A program made the translations under genes and the position numbers. Of a stretch of 64,000 nucleotides of DNA, positions 51,250 to 59,003 are shown piece by piece. Source of the stretch: Bacteroidales bacterium UBA7569 (GTDB lineage Bacteria > Bacteroidota > Bacteroidia > Bacteroidales > Paludibacteraceae). The DNA lies in the NCBI GenBank assembly GCA_002477945.1, contig DLLF01000036.1, positions 37,489 to 101,488 on the forward strand. Reading direction: 5' to 3'. Each line of letters begins with the position of its first letter. The first letter of the stretch is position 1. The notes under the pieces were generated by a model, which saw only the letters and a list, made by a program, of their open reading frames with translations, was not told where the DNA came from and did no database searches.

Positions 51250-51266
51250 TAATTTCGCTAACTTTG
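51237..51266 (+). promoter_or_regulatory. Promoter of the SpoU methyltransferase gene
   Basis: TTTG (51237-51240), an 18-nt spacer and TAACTTTG (51259-51266), 17 nt upstream of the ATG at 51283. Confidence 0.7.
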
Positions 51267-51282
51267 CAAAAATCATTTGACA

Positions 51283-52050
51283 ATGCATATCACAAAATCG
51301 CAAATAAAACTTTTCAGAAGCCTGCGACAAAAGAAATTCCGTGAAGAATCGCACCTTTTCCTTGCAGAGGGGAGAAAGTGCGTGGAGTCCCTCTTTGCTC
51401 GGTTCCATCGGGGCTATCTCATCCTAAAAGAAGGGGTGATAATGAAGAATGTCCCACAGGAAATCCGGCTCTTGGAGGCTTCGGAGAAAGAAATGTCGCA
51501 AATCTCTCAGTTGCAGACCCCTCCCGATGTATTGGCGGTATTCGCTGTTCCTGATGAACAAATATCCGTTGCTCAATGCTTGGTGCTTGCAAAAAGCGAA
51601 CTGGTTCTTGTCTTGGATGAAGTGCAAGACCCCGGTAATCTCGGCACAATTATCCGTACTGCCGATTGGTTCGGTGTCCGTCACATCGTGTGTTCTTCCG
51701 CAACAGCGGATGTCTTTAATGGGAAAGTGGTGCAGGCTACTATGGGCTCCTTGGCAAGAGTACAGGTGCATTATACCGACTTGGAGCCGTTCCTCCGCGA
51801 TGCGGTTCGCTCTTCGATTCCAGTCTATGGCACATTGCTTGACGGGGAAAATATCTACTCTCGCCCATTGTCCTCTTCGGGCATTCTCATGATGGGCAAT
51901 GAAGGGAAAGGTATCTCGGACTCGCTGCGCAGGTATATCACTGATTCCTTGCTGATACCGTCTTTCCCTACCGGCAGTCCGACAGCGGAGTCTCTCAATG
52001 TGGCAGTCGCCACGGCTGTAGTCCTGGCAGAGTTCCGCCGGCGGATGTAA
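51283..52050 (+). CDS. TrmH/SpoU-family RNA methyltransferase
   Basis: The 255-residue protein is a SPOUT-class 2'-O-methyltransferase of the TrmH/RlmB group. It has an N-terminal substrate-binding part (1-105) and a SPOUT domain with 'DPGNLGTIIRTADWFG', 'GNEGKGIS' and 'PTAESLNVAVATAVVL', which form the trefoil-knot SAM site. The RNA target cannot be given. The start is ATG 51283 (a TTG lies two codons earlier). It is transcribed divergently from the TamL gene, an arrangement known from Bacteroides. Confidence 0.9.
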   Translation: MHITKSQIKLFRSLRQKKFREESHLFLAEGRKCVESLFARFHRGYLILKEGVIMKNVPQEIRLLEASEKEMSQISQLQTPPDVLAVFAVPDEQISVAQCLVLAKSELVLVLDEVQDPGNLGTIIRTADWFGVRHIVCSSATADVFNGKVVQATMGSLARVQVHYTDLEPFLRDAVRSSIPVYGTLLDGENIYSRPLSSSGILMMGNEGKGISDSLRRYITDSLLIPSFPTGSPTAESLNVAVATAVVLAEFRRRM

Positions 52051-52232
52051 AGGGTTGTCTTGTGTAGTGAGTGGGTGTTTTTGCAGTCTTTTTTCTGTTT
52101 GTTAGATTGTGCTTTGAGAGTTGTGAAAAGTAAGGTGCTACTGGTATAATGCGAAGGCTGTGGGAATGGGGCGTTGGTTGTGTATTGTCGTTTCTCCGCT
52201 TGGAAAATCGCAAACCTGTAAGATGTTTTCAA

Positions 52233-52276
52233 CGACCCCTCAACGACCCCTCAACGAGGCCTCAACGACCCTTCGT
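52233..52276 (+). repeat. 44-nt array of four degenerate 11-nt units, locus 5
   Basis: Units at 52233, 52244, 52255 and 52266. The first two are identical to the consensus CGACCCCTCAA. It lies in the 355-nt gap between the SpoU gene and the VTC cassette; besides the promoter at 52350, nothing else is visible in the gap. Confidence 0.8.
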
Positions 52277-52349
52277 GAGGAAAATATACTCCGAAATAGA
52301 ACGGATAATGTCTGTTTTCCGTCAAATGTATTGTAATTCTGGCGCGATT

Positions 52350-52381
52350 GTTGTACTTTTGTTCAGAATGGAATATCTTTG
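52350..52381 (+). promoter_or_regulatory. Promoter of the VTC cassette
   Basis: GTTG (52350-52353), a 20-nt spacer and TATCTTTG (52374-52381), 25 nt upstream of the ATG at 52406. Confidence 0.7.
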
Positions 52382-52405
52382 TGTGAAAATTGAAACGAAA
52401 ACAAG

Positions 52406-52834
52406 ATGGTTTGTATGTTGAGGAAATATAGTACTATGATTCTCTTTTTGCTGTGTGCTGCAGCGGCTTTTGCCGAAGTGTCTCCCGAGACGTTGGCAAA
52501 ACGGGCGAAGAGAAAAAATCTTACAATCAAGGAATGGAATACGGACGCCAAGGCGAAAACACGCTGGCTGGATCATATCACCGTCTATGATGCGGAGGGA
52601 CGGAAAATAGAGGAAACAGAGTATGCTACCTACGGACAGGTCCAGCGGGTGACCACGGAATACAATGAAGAAGGTTTTGTTTCGCGGGAGGTCGTTTACA
52701 ATGATAAAAACAGACCTGTAAGAATCCGAAAATATGAATATAATGAGAATGGAACACGTTGCAAGCAGTACAACTATCTCCCTAACGGCAAATTGTATTC
52801 CGTAAAAGTCTTCGAATACATATTCGGTGATTAG
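52406..52834 (+). CDS. Small secreted protein with YD/MORN-like repeats
   Basis: A 142-residue protein has a signal peptide (about 4-24, 'ILFLLCAAAAFAE'). It is followed by about four degenerate 20-residue repeats of the type 'VYDAEGRKIEETEY', each with a Y-[DN]-x2-G core. This resembles YD or MORN-like repeats, which usually form beta-hairpins. No catalytic motif. It is the first gene of the cassette and ends 10 nt before the VTC gene. An ATG at 52415 is also possible. Its link with the VTC domain is only inferred from position. Confidence 0.6.
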   Translation: MVCMLRKYSTMILFLLCAAAAFAEVSPETLAKRAKRKNLTIKEWNTDAKAKTRWLDHITVYDAEGRKIEETEYATYGQVQRVTTEYNEEGFVSREVVYNDKNRPVRIRKYEYNENGTRCKQYNYLPNGKLYSVKVFEYIFGD

Positions 52835-52844
52835 TGATCAACTG

Positions 52845-53582
52845 ATGGATATGACTCCGATTGCGCTTGACGAGATGTCGCAAGTGAAATTGATGAACCG
52901 TGTAGATACAAAATACGTGGTGCCGTTGCGTATGCTACCTCTGATTCTTGAAAAGGCGAAAAACGAATACCGTGTACAGGAGATCGAGGGGAAACGCATT
53001 ACCGACTATGATACGCTCTATTATGATACATCGTCACTTGATATGTATCTTATGCATCACAACCGCCGTCTGCACCGACAGAAAGTGCGTGTGCGTACGT
53101 ATGTGGATTCCTCTCTCACTTTCTTGGAGATAAAAAACAAAAACAATAAGGGACGGACTAAGAAAAAACGTATTCAGGTGCCGCCATCTACGCCTCCTGC
53201 AGATGAATCGGAGACCGTGCAGAACTTTATGTCCCGCTATTGTTGGTACGAACCGCATACTCTTTGTCCCGTTCTTTATACTCGTTTTCGCCGCATCACA
53301 TTGGTGAATAAGGCGATGACAGAACGTCTTACCATAGATATGGATGTGCAGTGGAAGAATGTACGGACGGGGGGGCAATGTCCGTTGGGGAAGGTGGCGG
53401 TTTTGGAAATCAAACGGAATGGGAATGTTCCGTCACCCATGACGGTAATCCTGCGTGAACTGAGGCTGAATCCGCTGAAGGTAAGCAAGTATTGCATGGG
53501 AATCGTTTGTACCGATCCCGCGGTGAAGAACAACAGGTTCTTGCCGAAAAAACGAATGATAAACAAAATAGAAAAACTATGA
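52845..53582 (+). CDS. VTC-domain protein (polyphosphate polymerase-like)
   Basis: The 245-residue protein contains a VTC-type triphosphate-tunnel domain. Motifs lining the tunnel are visible in order: 'NRVDTKYVV', 'YDTLYYDT', 'KVRVRTYV', 'LEIKNK' and 'KKKRIQV', then 'TRFRRI', 'TIDMDV', 'VLEIKRNG' and 'KVSKYCMG'. In yeast VTC4 this fold makes polyphosphate from ATP. Here, ATP-derived polyphosphate synthesis or another polyanion reaction is inferred but not shown. No SPX domain or transmembrane helix is present. A GTG at 52827 would overlap the previous stop; ATG 52845 is preferred. The stop overlaps the DUF4956 start (ATGA). Confidence 0.82.
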   Translation: MDMTPIALDEMSQVKLMNRVDTKYVVPLRMLPLILEKAKNEYRVQEIEGKRITDYDTLYYDTSSLDMYLMHHNRRLHRQKVRVRTYVDSSLTFLEIKNKNNKGRTKKKRIQVPPSTPPADESETVQNFMSRYCWYEPHTLCPVLYTRFRRITLVNKAMTERLTIDMDVQWKNVRTGGQCPLGKVAVLEIKRNGNVPSPMTVILRELRLNPLKVSKYCMGIVCTDPAVKNNRFLPKKRMINKIEKL

Positions 53583-54346
53583 TACAAGTTGATGGAATGA
53601 TGGATGTTGAAACCGCAGGCAGGATTTCTACCGATACATTGATCAATGTTCCTGCCTACGATCCCGCTATTGAGGCGGAGTTTAATCTGCCCCTTCGCTC
53701 GGTGGCGACTTTCTTGGATGTACCTCTTTTCGACGGAACAGGGTTGCTCAATCTTTTGGTACGCTTTCTCCTGAACTTTCTGGTCGCATGGGTGTTGGTG
53801 CATTTCCTTTACTACAGGAAAAGCAAACGAATGGACTACTATGTCACTTTCATGCTCTTTTCCTCCACCATGTTCCTCCTCCTCGCAATGTTGGATAACG
53901 TGAAGTTGCAGATTGGCTTTGCGCTCGGACTATTTGCTATCTTCGGTATGATACGCTATCGGACCGAAACGGTACCTATACGGGAAATGACCTATCTCTT
54001 TGTGCTTATCGGATTGAGCATCATCAACGGCTTGGCAATGTCTGTCAGTTGGAGCGAGATGCTGCTTCTTAACCTCCTTTTGCTGGGAATGGCGTTCTTC
54101 TTCGAAAACTGGAGAGGATTGCCTCAACGCTCTGCAAAGATTGTACTTTATGACAAAATAGACAATATCCGACCCGAACGGCACGAAGAACTTGTCCGCG
54201 ACTTGGAACAGCGGCTGGGACGAAAGATAGAGAGCGTCGAGATAGGACATGTCGACTTCCTTCGGGATGTAGCATATATAAAGGTCTATTATATGCTCCG
54301 CAAAAACGAAACAAATACCATTGACTCAATTGTAAAACTGCGTTAA
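53579..54346 (+). CDS. DUF4956 membrane protein
   Basis: The 255-residue protein has four to five hydrophobic helices (about 58-80, 90-108, 113-135 and 140-180) and a C-terminal soluble domain of about 75 residues ('RSAKIVLYDKIDNIRPERHEELVRDLEQRLG') that may fold as a ferredoxin-like alpha/beta unit. DUF4956 proteins often sit beside VTC-domain proteins in bacteria, and this pair is fused by a 4-nt overlap (ATGA). The membrane helices could channel the VTC product, which is an inference. The frame is open upstream to 53492 inside the VTC gene; the family starts near 53579. Confidence 0.85.
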   Translation: MIQVDGMMDVETAGRISTDTLINVPAYDPAIEAEFNLPLRSVATFLDVPLFDGTGLLNLLVRFLLNFLVAWVLVHFLYYRKSKRMDYYVTFMLFSSTMFLLLAMLDNVKLQIGFALGLFAIFGMIRYRTETVPIREMTYLFVLIGLSIINGLAMSVSWSEMLLLNLLLLGMAFFFENWRGLPQRSAKIVLYDKIDNIRPERHEELVRDLEQRLGRKIESVEIGHVDFLRDVAYIKVYYMLRKNETNTIDSIVKLR

Positions 54347-54347
54347 G

Positions 54348-55226
54348 ATGAACTGTAGAAAACTGATCTTTGCTCTTTTGGCCATGACGGCATCTTCTTT
54401 GGCTGCACAAGAATTGAAATCCGATGACTATCAGGTAAAACACAAAGCGGAGTTTCGTATTAAGGCGGAATTCAATAAGACTTGGTTCGACAAATTGTCC
54501 CTCGGTATCGATGAGGAGGTACGTACGGTACTCGGAGGCTCAGGTTCTTTGTCGGAAACGTCTTACTCAGGAGGAAAACCTTCACCGTCCTCTTCTCTGT
54601 TGGAAAAAAAGGATATACCGGCTGCTTTCTCAAAATCCTATACTACGGTAAGTCTTACATATCGTCCTCTTGATTATCTTGCTCTGGGTGGAGGTTATAC
54701 CCTCAAACTCTATGGAGACAAAGGATGGAACGATCCGAAAGAGTTCCTCAGGCACAGGCTGTTCTTCTTCTTGACACCGCAAGTCAAAATCAACCAATGG
54801 AAAATATCACTGCGCGAACGCCTGGACATTGATTTCCGTGCCGACTCTGTCAACCTCAATGAGAAGAAAAAAACGGAATTTGCTCTTCGTTCCCGTCTGC
54901 GTGTGGATTACACAATGCCCGATAAACCGTTGCGCTTTCACATCGGAACCGAAATCGTCAATACTCTCAATGTGCCGACGGGCTATCTTAATCAATATGC
55001 AACAACTGCCGATATACCGCACTATGGACAATATATCAGTTATGTTCGACCCGAAGTCGGTATCCGTTGGCGACTTGATCGTACCAACTACCTCCATTTC
55101 TACTACCGGTTTGACTACCACTATTCACGTGATGTGAACATCACACATAAGGGAGCAAATGTCGAACTTACCCACAACTCTACCTATAAACACATAATAG
55201 GCATCGCCTACGAGTTCGGAATGTAG
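54348..55226 (+). CDS. DUF2490 outer-membrane-like protein
   Basis: This 292-residue protein has a signal peptide ('LIFALLAMTASSLAAQE', cleavage near 20). It is followed by amphipathic strands such as 'SKSYTTVSLTYRPLDYLALGGGYTL' and a C-terminal end 'HIIGIAYEFGM', in keeping with a small beta-barrel of the DUF2490 family. The function is unknown. It starts 1 nt after the DUF4956 stop and closes the four-gene cassette. An inverted repeat lies 147 nt downstream (55373-55401). Confidence 0.82.
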   Translation: MNCRKLIFALLAMTASSLAAQELKSDDYQVKHKAEFRIKAEFNKTWFDKLSLGIDEEVRTVLGGSGSLSETSYSGGKPSPSSSLLEKKDIPAAFSKSYTTVSLTYRPLDYLALGGGYTLKLYGDKGWNDPKEFLRHRLFFFLTPQVKINQWKISLRERLDIDFRADSVNLNEKKKTEFALRSRLRVDYTMPDKPLRFHIGTEIVNTLNVPTGYLNQYATTADIPHYGQYISYVRPEVGIRWRLDRTNYLHFYYRFDYHYSRDVNITHKGANVELTHNSTYKHIIGIAYEFGM

Positions 55227-55372
55227 CCTGACCGCATGGAACACTTGTTTGTACCTGTTCTAAATAATGGAAAAATAAGAAAAAAGGCTTCGCTCTTGAT
55301 AAATAGGAACTGCTAAATCAATTGCGGGGAGATTATGTGGAGCATTTTCTTTTCCCGTCTCGTTCTTAAACC

Positions 55373-55401
55373 GACTGTTTATAAGTGATTTATAAACAGT
55401 C
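55373..55401. repeat. Perfect 11-bp inverted repeat upstream of dnaA
   Basis: The arms 55373-55383 and 55391-55401 (gactgtttata/tataaacagtc) flank a 7-nt loop in the 465-nt gap between the cassette and dnaA. It could be an operator, a weak terminator or an AT-rich DNA element. No DnaA box (TTATNCACA) was found in this gap. The remainder of the gap holds nothing else recognisable. Confidence 0.5.
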
Positions 55402-55691
55402 TGCATTTCTTGTCCTCTGATTCTTAGGTGCTTGCGCATAACCTGTTGAAAGCGAAAGAAATAGATTTTCTGTCGAATGGGGTGTCTCCTCGCGGGCTTG
55501 TATAATCGGAAAAAAAGTCTGAAATTTGCACCGCAAACCAAAGGAAAGGTTGCTGTTTGCTTTTCCTGATGACTGGGTGGAGCAAACATAAGAAGAAAGG
55601 CCGAACGCCAACGAAGGTTGTTAGTGAGGCAATTTTTTTGCACTGTACTTGTCAAGGACAACTGATTAACAAAGAACAAACATCTCGAGCA

Positions 55692-57080
55692 ATGAACGCT
55701 TGTCTGACACAATGGAATGAGTGCCTTCAGATTCTTGAAGACAACCTGTCCAAGTCTGCTTTCAAGACTTGGTTCGCACCCATTGTGCCGTTGCAGTATG
55801 AGAACGGAGTGTTGGTTTTGCAAGTTAAAAGTCAGTTTATTGCCGAGTATATCGAGGAGAACTTTATTGATTTGCTCCGCAAGACTATATTCCGTGTTTT
55901 CGGAAACAATACACGGTTGGAATATCGGGTCTTGATTGACAGTCACTCGGGGGCAGGTCCTGTTATTCCCAGTCAGGGAGCGGTCGAAGTCGGGAAGCCG
56001 GTTCATCGTGAAACGAGGAATGTTCCGTATGCAGCGCAGCGTCGGATGCCCGACCTTGATCCGCAACTCAATCCTGCATACACCTTCCAGACATTTGTGA
56101 AAGGAGAGTGCAACAAGTTGGCTTACACGGCGGGTTCCACCATCTCAGTGGATCCTGGAAGGAATATCTTCAATCCCCTCTTCATCTTTGGAGGAAGCGG
56201 AGTGGGGAAGACGCACTTGGCAAATGCCATCGGCAACCAAGTTAAGCAACTCTATCCCGAAAAGCGTGTGTTGTATGTCTCGGCAAACACATTCCAAGTG
56301 CAGTACATGGATGCTGTGGTGGGAAATACGATCAACGACTTCATTAATTTCTACCAGACCATTGATGTCCTCATTGTTGATGACATTCAGTATTGGGCGG
56401 ATAAGAAAGGAACGCAGAATACATTCTTCTTTATCTTCAACCATCTGCATCAGATGGGCAAGCAACTGATCCTTACATCCGACAGGGCACCGGTCGAACT
56501 CAAGGGATTGGAAGACCGTCTCATTACGCGTTTCAAGTGGGGCGTGACTGCGGAGATGGCACGACCCGATTTCCAATTGCGCAAGGATATCCTCAAGAAC
56601 CGGATCTATCGCGACGGTTTGGAAATTACACCGGATGTGGTTGATTATGTGGCGGAGAACGTACGTGACAATGTCCGTGATTTGGAAGGAGTGCTGGCTT
56701 CTTTGCTGGCTTATTCCACTCTCACCGATGCACAGGTGGATATGGCGTTGGCAGAACAAGTGGTCGGGCGTATTGTACAAGTCAAAGAACATGCTGTCGA
56801 GTTCGAGACAATCACTTCGCAAGTCTGCAACCATTTCAATATATCCGAGAAAGTCGTTTATTCCAAGTCCCGCAAGAGAGAAATCGCACAAGCACGCCAG
56901 GTGGCTATGTATCTGGCAAAGCAACTGACCGACCGTTCCCTCTCCGAAATTGGTGCTGCAATGGGAAACCGCAACCATGCCACGGTTCTGCATTCCATAC
57001 GCAACGTAGCCGACCAGATGGAATACGACTCTTTCTTGCGCCGCTCGGTAAAACAAATCGAAAACGCACTGAAAAAGTAG
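55692..57080 (+). CDS. dnaA: Chromosomal replication initiator DnaA
   Basis: DnaA binds oriC and opens DNA for replication. The 462-residue protein has domain I (about 1-80, 'FKTWFAPIVPL'), a linker, the AAA+ domain with Walker A 'GGSGVGKT' at 167-174 and Walker B 'VLIVDDIQYW', and domain IV with the DNA-binding signature 'GNRNHATVLHSI'. The frame is open to 55557, but homology begins at 55692. dnaX follows after 164 nt with its own promoter. A replication origin close by is possible but not shown. Confidence 0.97.
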   Translation: MNACLTQWNECLQILEDNLSKSAFKTWFAPIVPLQYENGVLVLQVKSQFIAEYIEENFIDLLRKTIFRVFGNNTRLEYRVLIDSHSGAGPVIPSQGAVEVGKPVHRETRNVPYAAQRRMPDLDPQLNPAYTFQTFVKGECNKLAYTAGSTISVDPGRNIFNPLFIFGGSGVGKTHLANAIGNQVKQLYPEKRVLYVSANTFQVQYMDAVVGNTINDFINFYQTIDVLIVDDIQYWADKKGTQNTFFFIFNHLHQMGKQLILTSDRAPVELKGLEDRLITRFKWGVTAEMARPDFQLRKDILKNRIYRDGLEITPDVVDYVAENVRDNVRDLEGVLASLLAYSTLTDAQVDMALAEQVVGRIVQVKEHAVEFETITSQVCNHFNISEKVVYSKSRKREIAQARQVAMYLAKQLTDRSLSEIGAAMGNRNHATVLHSIRNVADQMEYDSFLRRSVKQIENALKK

Positions 57081-57193
57081 TGCTGCGCTTGCTACGATGT
57101 GGTGGATGGGCTGTGTAGTCTGCTGTATTCTGATTGCTCTGTCTTCAGAACTCGTTTCTATCGTCTTGTAGGAAGGGCGTTTTTCTTTCCTCG

Positions 57194-57225
57194 TTTGGAT
57201 ATTCCGGAAAGAAATCTTACCTTTG
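57194..57225 (+). promoter_or_regulatory. Promoter of dnaX
   Basis: TTTG (57194-57197), a 20-nt spacer and TACCTTTG (57218-57225), 19 nt upstream of the ATG at 57245. It excludes the earlier in-frame start at 57134. Confidence 0.85.
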
Positions 57226-57244
57226 TGATCTATCTTTTGATTGT

Positions 57245-58999
57245 ATGGAAAACTATATTGTATCCGCAAGGAAGTACCGTCCTACGACTTTTGAGTCCGT
57301 TGTCGGCCAGACGAATCTTACTCAAACACTCCGTAATGCAATTGCCACCAACCATCTGGCGCAGGCTTACCTCTTTTGTGGACCGCGTGGTGTGGGAAAG
57401 ACGACATGTGCAAGAATCTTTGCTAAAACAATCAACTGCCTTCACCCGACACCGGAGAAAGAAGCGTGCAATGAATGTGAATCCTGCAGGGCATTCAATG
57501 AACAACGTTCCTTTAATATCCACGAGTTGGATGCCGCATCCAACAACTCGGTGGATAACATACGTACACTTATAGAGCAGGTGCGGATTCCGCCCCAAGT
57601 CGGAAAATACTCGGTCTTTATCATTGATGAGGTGCACATGCTCTCGAAAGATGCTTTCAATGCACTGCTCAAGACGCTGGAAGAACCGCCATCGTATGCC
57701 ATTTTTATTCTGGCTACCACCGAAAAAAACAAGGTGATTCCAACTATCTTGTCCCGCTGTCAGGTTTACGATTTCTCGCGCATTACGGTCAATGATATCA
57801 TACGCCATTTGCAGAATATAGCCCGTAAGGAAGGCGTGAACGCTTCCGAAGAGGCACTCAATGTGGTGGCGCAAAAAGCCGATGGAGGTATGCGCGATGC
57901 CCTGTCTATTTTCGACCAGTTGGTGAGTTTCTGTGGAGCGGACATCACCTACGAACGGACCATCGATATCCTGAACGTCCTGGATGCTGACTACTATTTC
58001 AAGGTGGTAAACAAGGCATTGGAGAATAAGGTCGGAGATGTATTGCTCCTGTTTAATGAAATCCTTGTGAAGGGCTTTGATGCTCTTAATTTTGTGATCG
58101 GCTTGGGCTCGCATCTGCGTAATGTCTTGGTGAGCAAGAATCCGGAAACAACCGTACTGCTTGAAACAAGCGATGCAGTGAAACAAAACTATGTGGAGCA
58201 GGCACGTTCTTGTACCGTCGCTTTTCTCTTCAAAGCATTGGATATCATCAATGAGTGTGACATTGCCTACCGGCAATCCAAGAATAAACGCCTGACGGTC
58301 GAGTTGGCACTGATCAAATTGTGCAGGTTGTCGGCTCCCCAAGAACAGGTGCAGCCTGTTGCTTCAATGTCTCAGCCTGCACCCGTTGCAGTGGCATCTG
58401 TACAAGCCAAACCTGTGCCGCCAAATGCCGCTCAACCTGTACAATCATCGCAGACCATGCCTTCGAAAACGCAACCGGCGGTCACTTCTGTAACCTCGGC
58501 AAATTCCTCTGCGAAACCTGTGGTGGGTATACAACCGCATATATCCATTCGCTCAACGGTGAATACCTCCGGAGCGCCTGATGCAAATAAATCGTCTTCT
58601 TTTGCTTCAATTGCAAAAGCGCAACCAGGGGCGGAACGGAATAACTCTTTCACGGAAAAGGACTTTGACAAAGTCTGGCTCACGCTGCCTTCCAACTTCC
58701 CCCGTGAGGAACGCTTGAAGGCCATGCTCCTCAATGCCCGCTATCGTGTGCAGAATACAACCGTTTCTGTCGCTCTTGCCAACCAATTGCAGGCGGAAGA
58801 ATTTGAAACATGGAAGCCGAAGATTGTTGCCTGTCTTGCTGATGCACTGAACAACGATGCAATCTCTCTGCAAATCCATGTGGAGGAGCAAACCGCAACA
58901 GGTGCCGCCTTCACTGCAACCGAAAAATACCGGCATCTTGTGGAACGTAACCAGGAGTTGGATAACCTTAGAAATATGCTTGGAATGCACTTGGAATAA
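57245..58999 (+). CDS. dnaX: DNA polymerase III tau/gamma subunit
   Basis: This is the clamp-loader ATPase that links replicative polymerases. The 584-residue protein has 'GPRGVGKT' (46-53), a zinc site of four cysteines (C65, C75, C78, C81), and Walker B 'VFIIDEVHML'. Domain III follows to about residue 365. A Pro/Ala/Gln/Val-rich linker (about 368-455) leads to a C-terminal tau-like part. No obvious programmed frameshift site (A-rich slippery heptamer) was noted. It heads a string that includes the phosphoesterase, YgiQ and M23 genes, all close together on the same strand. Confidence 0.95.
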   Translation: MENYIVSARKYRPTTFESVVGQTNLTQTLRNAIATNHLAQAYLFCGPRGVGKTTCARIFAKTINCLHPTPEKEACNECESCRAFNEQRSFNIHELDAASNNSVDNIRTLIEQVRIPPQVGKYSVFIIDEVHMLSKDAFNALLKTLEEPPSYAIFILATTEKNKVIPTILSRCQVYDFSRITVNDIIRHLQNIARKEGVNASEEALNVVAQKADGGMRDALSIFDQLVSFCGADITYERTIDILNVLDADYYFKVVNKALENKVGDVLLLFNEILVKGFDALNFVIGLGSHLRNVLVSKNPETTVLLETSDAVKQNYVEQARSCTVAFLFKALDIINECDIAYRQSKNKRLTVELALIKLCRLSAPQEQVQPVASMSQPAPVAVASVQAKPVPPNAAQPVQSSQTMPSKTQPAVTSVTSANSSAKPVVGIQPHISIRSTVNTSGAPDANKSSSFASIAKAQPGAERNNSFTEKDFDKVWLTLPSNFPREERLKAMLLNARYRVQNTTVSVALANQLQAEEFETWKPKIVACLADALNNDAISLQIHVEEQTATGAAFTATEKYRHLVERNQELDNLRNMLGMHLE

Positions 59000-59003
59000 T
59001 ATC

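Noticed and set aside
3340..52276. The 11-nt and 9-nt arrays as CRISPR
   Set aside because: There are no spacers between units, the units are far too short, and no cas genes are present.
55227..55691. Replication origin next to dnaA
   Set aside because: No cluster of DnaA boxes and no clear AT-rich unwinding region could be found by eye; left as an open question.
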